Shown one piece after another: positions 20,675 to 31,823 of a stretch of DNA of 64,000 nucleotides (its first letter is position 1; every line of letters starts with the position of its first letter). The stretch is from Cafeteria roenbergensis (Eukaryota; Sar; Bigyra; Bicosoecida; Cafeteriaceae). The notes under the pieces were generated by a model. It was not told where the DNA came from. It did no database searches and saw only the letters and a list, made by a program, of their open reading frames with translations. Location: the NCBI GenBank assembly GCA_008330645.1, contig VLTN01000044.1:186001-250000 (forward strand), in the 5' to 3' direction. A program made the translations under genes and the position numbers.

Positions 20675-21247
20675 ATGTCCGGTGCCGCAGTGGCCTCGTC
20701 AACGGACAGCTCCTCGTCCCTACCCGCGAGCGCAGCGCCGCCGAAGGAGGGCGCAATTGCCCGCCTGGCCAGGAAGGCCACCGAGCGCCGTCAGGCTCGC
20801 ATCATCGCCCGCCTCGCCAAGGCGTCGGTTCGGGCCCGCACGGCTGTCTCTTGCCTGTGCGGCAAAGGGGACGACATCCCCGACGCGGCCGTCAACCTGG
20901 TTGCCGAGCTCGTGGTGTTTGCCGGAGCGGCCGAGGAGGACAGAGCGGCGTCGGCAGTGATTGTCTTGGCCGCAGTCGAGGCAGCATTCGGCCTGGAGCT
21001 GCCCATTGATGCCGCCTGCCTGGGGGCCGTTGACAGCCTCGGCAACGCCAAGGCGGGGCCCAGCTTTGCGTACTCGCAGCTTGAGGCGGTGCTGGCCGCG
21101 TTGCCGTCATGGGGTCGCGATTCGGACGCCGCAGCGCAGGCCGGCAGAGTGCAGGCCCAGCTGCGGCAGCTGCACTCGCGGTGCGGCTTTGGACCCGGAG
21201 TTGACGAGGTATGGGGAGTGCGGTTGTGCGGGGGGTTGTTTGGCTAG
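20675..21247 (+). CDS. Hypothetical protein, 190 residues
   Basis: Start chosen at the Met of MSGAAVASSTDSSSS, because the 22 residues upstream in frame are Pro/Arg-rich and look untranslated. A Ser-rich N terminus is followed by a basic helix (ARLARKATERRQARIIARLA, about residues 30-49) and Ala/Leu-rich helices with conserved-looking acidic turns (GKGDDIPDAAVNLVAELV and LGLELPIDAACLGAVDSL-like stretches). No known domain was recognised. The gene ends at a TAG; the last codons carry a GTATGG that could be a non-standard donor, so a longer spliced form is possible. The 5' end of the dehydrogenase gene follows 321 bp downstream on the same strand. Confidence 0.5.
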   Translation: MSGAAVASSTDSSSSLPASAAPPKEGAIARLARKATERRQARIIARLAKASVRARTAVSCLCGKGDDIPDAAVNLVAELVVFAGAAEEDRAASAVIVLAAVEAAFGLELPIDAACLGAVDSLGNAKAGPSFAYSQLEAVLAALPSWGRDSDAAAQAGRVQAQLRQLHSRCGFGPGVDEVWGVRLCGGLFG

Positions 21248-21568
21248 GCGGGGCCGCCAGCGCCAGGGCGCTGCCCTGGGTTGCGCGCCAGCTTGCGAGC
21301 GCAGCGCTTGCGGGCGTGGCAGCGCGACCCTTGAATGCGTGCGAGTGAGTGTGTGTGTGGGGGCGTGCCTGCGCGCCTTGATAGAGCCCCGCGTTTGCGA
21401 GGTCGAGCCGGGCGAGCCTCACGCATGGCAAGGCGGGCGAATTGGTGCTCACACACCACGGGCGTTGTGATCGCGCTGCAGAGCCGCTGCCGCGGCTTCA
21501 ACAGGGAGCTTGGTCCGCCCCTGCCGCCGGCGGCCACGCCCCGCTCGAGCTCGCGAAGCGAAGCAGTC
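21248..21568. other. Intergenic with a short GT-rich run
   Basis: Upstream region of the dehydrogenase gene; a GTGAGTGTGTG-type run lies near 21343-21360. No promoter motif was identified. Confidence 0.4.
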
Positions 21569-23144
21569 ATGATGGCCCGCGCGATGACCTCTCGGCTGGT
21601 TTCCGCCGGCACCGCTCGCGGCATGGCCACTGGCGCTGCCGCCAAGGTCCTGCCCGAGGTCCCTAAGGTGAGCGGCGAAAGCGGGCGCCCGAGGCGCGGA
21701 GGCGCCGCGCCCAGAGCGTAGAACGCGCGGCACTGCCCCGGCTCTTTGTCGCAGAGGATGCCTAGTCGCGCGCTGCCATCCGGGCATGCGGCGCGCTTGC
21801 CGAGAGGGGCGGCTGCGGTACGGCGGGCAGGAGCGCTCGCGTGGCTGGACTTAGCTCGAAGCCGCGTTCGCGCAGCGCTGCCGAGGAGGGCGGGTGCGCG
21901 CCCTCTCCACCCGGTGGCACGTTTTTTTCGTCGCGGGGTGGTCGCGCGCGTTCCGCAGGTGGGAGTGATCGGCATGGGGCTGATGGGCCACGGCATCATC
22001 CAGGTGGCGGCGCAGGCTGGCTTCGACGTGGTCGGCTACGACGCCTTCCCGGGCGCCGCCGACAAGGCCATGGAGCGCATCAACGGCAGCCTTGCCAAGC
22101 AGACGGGCCGCGCAGTGCAGAAGGGGTCCATGTCCGAGGCTGAGGCCGCCGCGTCGGTGGAGTCCACCGTGGCGCGCATCTCGCACTCGGGCGACATGGA
22201 CGCGCTCAAGGGCTGCAGCCTCGTGATCGAGGCCATGCCCGAGGACATCGCGCTCAAGCGCAAGGTGTGGACCGACCTCCAGGCCGCCACGGCGGGCACG
22301 GACCCCATCCTGGCCACCAACACGTCGAGCCTGCAGCTGGCCGACATGGCCGACTCCACCGGCTGTCCGGACCGCTTCGTCGGCCTCCACTTCTTCAACC
22401 CGGTGCAGCTCATGCGCCTCGTGGAGGTGGTGCGCACCGACGACACGAGCGAGGCCGCCGTGGACGTGGCCTGCCGCTTCGTGGAGGCCATCGGGAAGAC
22501 CCCCGTGATGTGCAAGGACACCCCGGGCTTCGTCGTGAACAGGCTCCTCGTGCCCTACATGGCCCAGGTGAGGTTGCGCGCGCGCGATTCCCCCCGCGTG
22601 ATTGGTCGAAAAAACCGCTGCCCCTTTCTCTGTTTCGCCGCCTCGCCAAGCCAGGGCGCCCACCCGGCGAGGCGGGTTCCGTCTGCGTGCGTGGCACCCT
22701 CGCGCGCCGCCGGAACCCATAAGGGTTGTTTGGGCCTGCCTCTCGTGGTCTGGTGCTCCCCGCGAGCGGCCAGCAGCGACTGCGAATCCGCTTTGGGCTC
22801 GTGTCAGCGTCGCTTTTGAGCCGCACGCCCATGCTGTTGTTCGCTTCCCGCAGGCGATGGCAATGCTTGACCGCGGGGAGGCGGACGTTGCCGGCATCGA
22901 CGCTGCCATGCGCCTGGGCGCTGGCTACCCGATGGGCCCGTTCACGCTCGCCGACTACGTCGGGCTGGACACATGCCTGAGCATCCTGCGCGGATGGACC
23001 GAAAAGTACCCCGGAGAGCCGGCCTTCATCGTCCCCGACGTGCTGGTGCGCATGGTCGAGGCCGGGCACTACGGCCGCAAGTCTGGCCGCGGGTTCTACA
23101 CCTGGGACGGGGACAAGCCGACGGGCGTGGCGTCGAGCGCGTGA
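21569..23144 (+). CDS. HADH: 3-hydroxyacyl-CoA dehydrogenase, mitochondrial
   Basis: Proposed exons are 21569-21667, 21959-22567 and 22854-23144 (332 residues), all introns phase 0. It oxidises (S)-3-hydroxyacyl-CoA to 3-ketoacyl-CoA with NAD in fatty-acid beta-oxidation. Exon 1 supplies a basic, Ala/Ser/Arg-rich presequence without acidic residues until its end, typical of mitochondrial import. The Rossmann fold begins VGVIGMGLMGHGI (34-46) with GMGLMG. ATNTSSL lies in the NAD site. The catalytic pair is His177 in GLHFFNP and Glu189 in LVEVV, spaced 12 apart as in the animal enzyme. TPGFVVNRLL and the C-terminal domain (GAGYPMGPFTLADYVGLD and GRKSGRGFYTW) complete the protein. Length is normal for the short-chain enzyme; a bacterial-type 3-hydroxybutyryl-CoA dehydrogenase function would also fit the fold. 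Confidence 0.95.
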
Positions 23145-23484
23145 TTGGCAGGCGACGCGCTGCCAGAGCCAAAACCGAACCATGCCAAAAACGGCCGCTC
23201 GCTCGGTTGAGAGGCAAGCCAGCACTCGGCGCCAACAGCACGCTGCGCCGGGCACGGCCACGCGCTGGCGCCGGAAGCCAGGTAATCCCCGCGAACGACA
23301 CGCGCCGGCAGGCCCGGCGCAGCTAGGCAGCTCCGGGCTGAGCGCGACAAGCGGTGTGGCCTGAGCGACGCGGTCCACAAGCGATCGAAACGCTGCCGCA
23401 GGCAAGTTGCAGCACTCTCGCGCCCCGCCTCCCCGCGTAGCCAGTCGCCTTCGGGACGCAGCGCCGGGCGCCCCCGCGCGTTCG
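23145..23484. other. Intergenic between dehydrogenase and first hybrid kinase
   Basis: A 340-bp stretch with no coding signal and no recognisable element; presumably the 3' flank of one gene and the promoter of the next. Confidence 0.45.
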
Positions 23485-26400
23485 ATGCCAGACGCCCCGT
23501 CCTTGGTGGTGGCCTCGTGGCCCGTGGTGCGCCACTGGCCCTCGGAGTTCAAGGAAGAAGTGCCCGCCGATCGGCGGGTGGGCTGGCCAACGAAAGCCCT
23601 CGCCGCTTCGCTCGTGCTCATGGCTGTGGCCTCCAACCTGGCTGCGATGGTGAAGGGCCGCCAGGGGGCATACGATGCCGTGCCAGAGGGCTTGGCGACG
23701 GCAGCGCACGCCTGGCTTGCCAGCGGGCGCAACGCGTCGCACCCCGAGCAAACGGTGGGCTTGGAGGCTGCCTGGGCGCACATCAACCGGAGGGAGTCCT
23801 GGTACTACGCAGGCATCGGCATTGCCGCCCCCGGGGTGGCGATGGTTCTCGTGAACTCGGGGATGTTTTGGACGTCCCTGGACCTCCAAGTGCGAGTGCG
23901 GTGAGTTTGAAAGCCAGCTTGTCGAGCCCCGACAGACCGGCAAAAAGGGCAGCAAACCCACCCCGCTCCCCGCATGCCTTCTGTCCCGTGCCCTCTCGTG
24001 TCGCTCCCGCAGCACCGTTGTTCTGGTCGCTGCATACGCGGCCTCACTGCTTTGTTCGCACGTCATTGGCTCGTGGGGCCTCGTGGCAAAGCGGCCGGTC
24101 GCCGACGGCAGTTGCGACGACTCGGCCGTAGACTTGCACGCGCTCGTCCTGGTGTACTGCGCCCTGGCGTCGTTTGCCACATCGCTCTGGGCTTGGTCGG
24201 GCAAGTTTCTTGCCATCCCCGAGGCTTCAGCCGACTCATCCGAAAGCGATGACGGCAGCTCGGCCGCTGACGCGGAGGAGCGACGCGTCAGGTTCGTTGC
24301 GTTCGCCCGCCTCGTCGAGCGGCTTTCGTGGCCCATGGGGTGCCTGGTGGTCGCTGGCGCATGGGTTCTGTTCCTATCGGCGCTTCGCCTGGAGTTGTTC
24401 AACACCGAAATGATGCTCCGGGTGGGCGATGGCCTGCTTGCATTGGGATGCGCTGCCTTGGTTCTGGCGCGCCTGGTTGTGATTTGCCTTGCCAGCTTCC
24501 GCTTCCGCTCCAGGCTCCGCCGGGCTCTGACCACCTGCTGCTCGTACAAGTCGGGGCCAACAGGCGGCGACTTCACCGTTGGACTGGTGCTTTTTGCAGC
24601 AATCATTATCATGGTGATTCTGCCGAGCGGCGGTGGCCTTCCCGCTTCGCCCAACGGAGATTGCATGCCTTGGGAGCTGAGCGGTGCGCAAGAGCCACCG
24701 ACGAGCCTGCTGGCACCGGAGGGGTCCAGCTGGCCGTTTGGACTTGACCCACTGCTGCCCACGCACCGGGCACGCGCTGCTCGGCTCTTCGACCGCTCCA
24801 CCTGGTTTGCCATGCTTGCCGGCGTGACAATGACCCTGACGGCCATTGCGCTGCTGTTGGACTCCCAGAACCAGATGGCCCGGCTGCGTCAACTTGCGAG
24901 CGAGGCAGCCGGGGCCAAACTGCGCCGCGCTCTCCTGTACATCGGCCACCAGGCGCGCGGTCCACTCAACTCGGCTTCTCTATCCCTGGACGCACTGGCC
25001 CGCTGCGCCGCGCAAGCTGCCGACGGTTCAGACGCGGAGCAGCTACTGGACTCGGCACCGGCCACCGAGCGCGGGTCGGACACCGTGCAAGGCCGCTTCT
25101 CTGACTCTGGCTCAGGTTTCGCCCACGCACCTCTCGGGACTGAACCAGCAGGGGGTGCTCCCCAACCAGGGCAGGATACTGCCCAGACCTTGTCGCCAGT
25201 CCTCGCGGAAGCCTTTGGGGCAACCAGCGCCGCAAGCCGACCGACCGAGATGCCCGAGAGCCCGGCGAGCGGTGCCGTGATCGCCGAAGCGGCAGCCCGA
25301 ACGGAAAGGACCGAGCCAGCATCGGGGAGCTACCTCGACGCGACCTCTGCGCGCAGCGCACCGCGCTCGGACCAAGCTGGCGTCGGCCCAAGCGCAAAGG
25401 CTCGGGCCGCAGGCCGACACGCTTGCCAGCCGTCTGATCGACTGAGCGAGATGGCGACGGGCGCGCGCGGGACGGGAGGTGAGCTCGCGTTGCCAGCGGG
25501 GGGCGCGGGCTCAAGCGCGCAGCAGGGCGAGTGCCCGCTGCTTGGCCTCCGACAGAGCATCGCGCAGGCCGTTCACCACCTCGACGACCTGCTGCTCTGG
25601 GAAGAGCTGTCGGCCGAAGCGGAGGCGCTTCGGCTTGGCGAGGCGGCCACCGAGGAGGACAGCGACTGCGAGACACAAGAAGGCGACAGCGGAGGCGACG
25701 GGCGCTTGGGAGACTCAAGCAATCGGAGCGACGGGCATGGAGATGGCAAGGCCGGCAACGCGGTCGACAACCGCAGCAGCCCTCGGCTCCAGCACGGCCA
25801 GCATGGCCCAGGCCACCATGAGCGGCGCTCCCGCCGGTCCCGCCTAGCAAGGGCTGCTGACTTTGCCAGCCAGAGCGGCGGCAACACTGGAAGGAGCGGC
25901 GGATCGACTCGCTCGGCCAGCGCGAGCCAGCGAGCCACAAGCCGTGCCAGGTGGGGGCCTCCAGATGCGGCACTCCTTGCGCCGCTGGCAGAGCGATTCA
26001 GCACTGCTTGCGAGCAGGAGGGCGTGGGCCTGGTGCTTGGCTGGGAGGAGGCGTACCAGCTCGGCACGTTGCCCTCTGACGTGCTTGCGAAGGGCGGGTG
26101 GACCTCCACCACGGCCGACGGCGCCCCCAGCGCGAGCGGCACTTCAGGCCCAGAGGCCGGGCTTGTCACAGTTGGCGTGGTCACGCGGGCCGGCGCAGCG
26201 CCCAGCCCTTCTCCCGCTGCTGGCGTGGAGGTGATGGCCACGCTCCCGTCTCTGCCGCTGCGAGAGCACGGAAGCGACGTCACGTCGGGGGGGGGAGGTT
26301 GCCCGCAGGCTGGGCAAGCCACGGCGCAGGGGGCACGGGCGGCGCTGGAGCACGGCTCAAGCCGGCTCTCGTCGCAGCTGCAGGGAACGATCACGTCCCC

Positions 26401-29400
26401 TGTCGCCACCACGGCCGCGTCATCAGCGGGCCGGTCGCCGGATGCTCACGGCCAGCTTTCGGCCCCATTGCAGCCGCGCTCCCTGGCCTTGCCGGACGGA
26501 CACATCTCGGCTGAGCCGCGCGCAGGGGTGGCGGCTGGCGCTCCGCCGCAGGTTCCGCAGGGAATGCTCGTCAAGTCTCGTTCCGTGTCGAGGGACAAGC
26601 CGAGCACAGCCTTGGGGTTTGAGGCACACGGGGGGTGGTCGTCGGCAGGCGCTTTGCATGCAGGGTCAAGTTCGCTCACCCGGAGCCCAGACGGCGTGCT
26701 GGTGACTGAGCCAGCGGATGGCGTGGGGCAATGTAGCCCGGGCGCACTCTCGGGGGGTGCTGTCGTGGACTTGGGTGGGGCATTGGCTTGCGACTTGGCT
26801 CGCTTGAGCGTCGGGCCGGCGAGTCGGACGCAACTTCAGGAAGGCAGGCGCGGCACTGTGGGCGCTCGCAGGAGCTTCGGCAACGTTGCCAGGGGGCGGT
26901 CCGGCGCCCGCCGAAGAGTGGCTCCAGACGATCATTCGCGGGCTGGCGCGTCCCAGCCCCGGTTCGAGGCGCAGACTCGAGGGCTGCCCACCAACCCGAT
27001 GGCTTTGAGCCGGGACTTGAGCGAGCAGTCGAGCGACGAGGCGGACTTGACCGGCGACGTCGCGGTTCAGTCCAGGCTTGAACATCACAACCTCTCGACG
27101 GCAAAGGTCGTGTCCGGGAACAGTGCCGGCCTGGCAGGGTCGAGGCGGTTGCAGTCGGTGCAAGTCCCACGAAGCCCCGGTTTCGCGAGGCTGCATCATT
27201 CTGCGCTGGCGTCCGACGACTCCGCATCGAGCACTAGCAACCGCAGCCCACTTGGGCGGTCTCCAGACTCGTCATCACGACACCCGACGCTCGGCCCCGT
27301 CGCAAGGGTTGGCAGTGTGGGAGGCAAACCTGGACAGCGGCCTGGCCCGATGGTTCAAACGAGCGGGTTGCTCTCGGCGCTTCCGTCGGATCCAACGGAC
27401 ACCATTCACGGCGTGTCTGACGTGGAGGGGGCGACGTCTGTGTCGCTCACCCAACAGTCGCCCTGCAACGCAGTCAAACGTGCCGAATCAGGCTGCGAGG
27501 AGACTGGGACGGCCCGGTCGGCTGACACGTCGCCGGCACGCGATGGCTGGTTCGCGCGGCGGGGTTCAGAAGTCCAGGGCACGGGCCAGTCACCGCATGA
27601 AAGCTCTGTAACGGGGGGTGCAGGGAAGCGACGATGGACGACAGAGCTTCCAGGGGCTGCTGACGATCTTTTTGCGGAGCAGCTTCAAGCAAGCCCTGCG
27701 CCCCAGAAGGATCCGTCAAACGCGCCTTCCATCGCCGGGACGGAAGGCATAGCGGTGGTGAGCGACCCGCACAGCGGTGCAGTGCCGTCTTTCGTGAGCG
27801 AGGAGCACGCATTTGAGGTGTTTGCGGACCACGAGCGCCTCCTGGGCGTGCTGGTCAGCGCGGTTTCCAATGCGCTGACCCACTCTCATAAGGACGGGAC
27901 CATCATCGTGCTGCAGTCGGTTCTCACGTCGCGCAAGGCCGTGGCGTCGCTGCCGCGCCCCCAACACGATCCGCCCGAGATCCAGCGGTTGGTCGGTGAG
28001 ACGAAACTGGACAGCGGCAGCTCATCTGGACTTTTTGGCGATGGAAGCTGCGGCGCAATGTGCAAGACCAACGTCTGCGGTGGACACGAGGTTCCGATGC
28101 GCGGTGGGGCTGCCACCGGCCGCTGCAGGGGCTGCCGGGCCCGATCCGCGCGCTGCCGCCCCAAGGCAAACCGGCACGTGGCTGCGTCGCCAGCCGGGCT
28201 GCGGTCAGGCGCGCTACGAACGAGGCAGAGCGGAACCGCCGCACCCTCGGCTTTGCGGGGACGCGGCAGCGGCCCAAGCATGTCCCAGAGCAGCTTGGGA
28301 ACGTCGCGGCGGGGGTCTGCCAAGGCCGACGGTTCCTGGGCCACGGGACGTGCGCTGCCGGCTCAATCCCGGCCGGATAGCCTTCTCAAGCAAGCGGGCC
28401 GCGCGGCGGCAGCGAGCCGGCTTGAGTCCCTGACGGCAGCCGGCGCTGCGGTGTCCGATTCAGCAGGAGCTCTTGGCAGCGCGTCCTCCGCCCCGAATGC
28501 GTCTGCAGCGCCGTCGCACGAGGAGAGCGAGCACGCGCCGTCGCTGGGCGCCCGGGCAGAGAGCGAGCCACGAGGCGCCAAGCCACGGCCCGTGCCCCGA
28601 CTGCTCTCGGGGTGGCAGCGGTCGCGACCAGGAACGAAGGCCCCTCGCCTGTCCAGGCTTGGCCGCTCTGTCGGCGCCCCCTCGTCCGCGCTGGCAGGGC
28701 TGATCAGCCGCGGTCTCCCCAGCGCGAGGGAGGTCGGCCTGGAGCGCGCGGTGTTGGTCCTCGAGGTGAGGGACTTCGGCTCCGGCGTTTCCGCCGACGA
28801 GATGCGGCGCGGCGCGCTGTTCCAGCCCTTCGTTCACCTGCGGCAGGGCGGAAGCACGGCTGCCAAGGCAAGCGCGAGCGGGCTCAGCCTGGCCATTGCT
28901 CGGGTGGTCGTAGTCGAGGGAATGGGCGGGGAGGTCGGCCTGTGCAGCAAGGAGGGCGCGGGCACCGTGCTGTTCGCCCGGATCCCCGTGTGGGCTCGGC
29001 GTGCCCGCAGCATCAAGGCTTCAACCAGCGCCGAAATGGCTCGCATGCTAGCCGACGCGGGTACCGTGAGAGGAGTGAGCGCGTGCGGCGACGCCCCCGA
29101 CGGCTTGGAGAGCGTTGGCGCGACCAGCTCTGCCAGCGGTGCGGCTGGGCTGGCCCAGCTTGCGTCCCGCAGTGCTTCAGTGGCAACGGCCCAGCAAGAG
29201 AGCAGCGAGGGCGCGTGGGGCATCGCAGACGGAGCCCCCCACGGCCAGGCGGCCGCAGCGGCGGCTCGCCGGGCCCATCTTCCCGGCAGAGCAAGCAGCG
29301 AAAGCCGGCAGGACAGTCCCACCGTGCACCCGCTCGCGTCGCGGAGCCGGGCCGCGCACGGGCGCAGCGCTGGTGACGTCACCACCGGCCTGCGTGAAGA

Positions 29401-31135
29401 GCCTGGCGGCGGCAGGACGGCGGCCAGCGGAAGCGCCCAACGAGCGCGCGCTTGCTCCTGCGATCCTACCTCGGCTGGCTGGCAGGGCCGGGGCGGCAGA
29501 GCCGTGTCGGTGCCCCTCGCAACGCCAGTCAGCCCGACCGCCAAGTCCACCGTCGAGCTCAGCGACTTTACCGCAAGACGCACGGCGGCCGTGGGCGAGC
29601 TGGGAGGTCATGCAGCAGCGGCTGGTTTGGAGGGGATTCAGGCGGAGTCCGTGGCATCCGCGGCCACAGGCTCCACGCGCGATGGTGCCACAGAGGCAAC
29701 GCCAGCCGGAGGGGTGTCCCGGCCTGTCGTTGGGGCCCAGCTGAAACGGCGCCGGCAGCTGACCCGACAGCACCAGCTGCACAGCGGGGGCAGCAGACTG
29801 GGCGTGGCGGCGTCCGCTGGCACATCGCGAGGCTTGAGTGACCGGTCGCTATCGGGTCACCACTGGGGCCCCGTGAGCGACTGGCGGAGCGAGAGTAAGC
29901 CGCAATCGTCCACAGTCGGTTCGGCCGGTTCCGGCTCTCTCGCGAAGCGCAGGAGTGACTGCGCGAGGGGCGTTTCATCGGTTGTGGGGCCGAAAAGCTG
30001 CGTGTCGGGGTCGCCTGCCCTGCGCCCGAGGGTGCCGCTGAAGCTGGCTGGAGCGGCTGCGACAACCAGCATCCCTCCCGGTGGCGAGGTCTCCCCAAAC
30101 GCTGCTAGCGACGACCGCCTAGAAGTCCAAACAGGCTCCTCGTCGTGCGTGCGCGCACCCGGACGTGGCCGCTGGCAGACGACGCGGCAACACGGGTCTC
30201 AGCAAGTGGACGTGACGCAATCGGCAGGCCCGCTGCCAGCGAGGTCGTTGCGAATCAACCGCTCGGAAGGCGAACGGCCTCCCAGGCCAGCAAGACCCGA
30301 AGCCGATCGGAAGGCGCCCGAGCCGCCCGCAGGCAAGTCCTCGCGGCACAGCACGGACGAGCCGAGCCTCCCCGCCAGCAGCGGGGCTGGGGCAGGCGAC
30401 ACCAAGCCCCGCCGAAGCGCGTGGCCGGCGCGCGCGGTGCCATCACACGACGATGCCGAGGAAGGCGGAGGAGAGCACCAGGGCCCAGTATCGCCGGGCG
30501 CAGGCGAACCGTCCGCTGAGCCACAGACATCAGGGGACAGCACGGTCGACTTGAACCCGAGACGCGACTCGCGAGCTGCGCCCCGGAGGAAGGGACGGGC
30601 CGACAGGCAGGCACGCCGGGAGGCGAGGGAGCTCGCACGGCGCAAGCCGAGGGCAGGCTCGCAGCGCGCGGTGCCGTCCAGCAGGCCCAGCGCGTTGCCG
30701 CTTCGGTCGCGTGGCCGGCATGTGTTCGTCGTGGACGACGAGAACTCCTCCCGCACCATGACGGCCGCGCTGCTCCGACGAAACGGTCTGGTTGCGCTGA
30801 TGTTCGAGAACGGGTTGGAGCTTGTGACGGCACTTCGAGCGCTTGTGGCGGGAGAGAGCGCGGGCGAATGGCCCGCATTCGTGACGCTGGACGTCGAGAT
30901 GCCTGTAATGGACGGCCGCGAGGCGCTCAGGACGATTCGCGCAGACGCCGAACAGCTGGCCCAGAGGGGCCTGCGGCAAGAGGCCGACCGCCTGCTCGCG
31001 CTGCCCATCATCGTCGTCAGCGGCAACGCGCGCTTGCGAGACCGGCAGCAGGTGCTGCAGCTCGGCGCCCGCACGGTCGTGAACAAGCCCGTGGAGGCCG
31101 ACTCGCTTCTCCGAACGCTGCGGGAGTTCCTCTAG
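23485..31135 (+). CDS. Giant membrane hybrid histidine kinase (HK1)
   Basis: Proposed exons are 23485-23900 and 24013-31135 (phase 2 intron of 112 nt), giving about 2512 residues. Eight predicted membrane helices occupy the first 430 residues. DHp helix 1 follows with YIGHQARGPLN (His451, putative phospho-acceptor). After about 190 low-complexity residues comes DHp helix 2 (DDLLLWEEL, about 665). The ATPase parts are scattered: N-box FADHERLLGVL then SNALTHSH (Asn1425), G1 box VRDFGSGV (Asp1726), F-box LFQPFV and G2 ASGLSLAIA (about 1762). A C-terminal receiver (about 2375-2512) has VVDDEN, phospho-acceptor Asp2432 in LDVEMP, VVSGN and Lys2497 in NKP. Key catalytic residues are present, so it is probably an active sensor passing phosphate from His to its own receiver. 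Spacer composition is Ser/Ala/Gly/Arg-rich. Signal and output are unknown. Confidence 0.88.
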
Positions 31136-31823
31136 GCTCGGCTGCTCCTTGCTGTGCACTCGCTGTGGCTGCGAGCTGCGGCCCCCAGCCCCGCTCCCGT
31201 TTCCGCGCCTCGGCGCGCCACTCCTATTGCCGCGGCTGCGCGGAGCGTGCTTTGATGAGTGTGTTCGGTTCGGCCCTGCTGCGTGCGCGGGGTGCCGGCG
31301 CAGTCCTCGCTGTTGGGAGGAGTGGCGATAAAAGCCGCAAAAAAAACGCAGCCTCCAACCGGCTCTCGGTGGCTATAGCACAGCGCGCCGTCACGCAATG
31401 CCGCTGCCTGCAGGCCGTCCCACGCGCGGCCCCTGCCTCGGCAGCTTGAGCTCTCAGAGCGCCCCAAGCCCTGGCGAGGCCTGGCCCGGCCGGGCAGTTT
31501 CCAGCAGGCGGGTGGAGCTGCAGCCCCCTCGGGCGTTTCTCGCGCTGCTCGCCTTGCGCAGACTTGAAGGGATCGCCCAGGCATGTGGATGGAGCCGGCC
31601 GCCGGGCTGCCGCCACAGGGCGCGCCCGCACGCCCACCGAGGGACGCTGCCCGGGCCGTCCTCCCGAGCGGACTGCCGGCTAGCCGCCAAACTGCGGCGC
31701 GGCTGTCGGAGCAGCGCAGCAGAGCCCGGCGGCGACGGGTCGTTCGGCTCCTGCAAAGACAGGGCGGGAGGGCCTGGCGCCCGTGCGGCCACTCGGCCGG
31801 GGGCAAGCGACGCCCCAGGCGCC
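31136..31823. other. Intergenic between the two hybrid kinases
   Basis: Contains a low-GC patch with GATAAAAG and a run of eight A near 31326-31350, the only TATA-like sequence noticed in front of a gene here; it lies about 480 bp before the proposed start of the second kinase. No gene was seen. Confidence 0.4.
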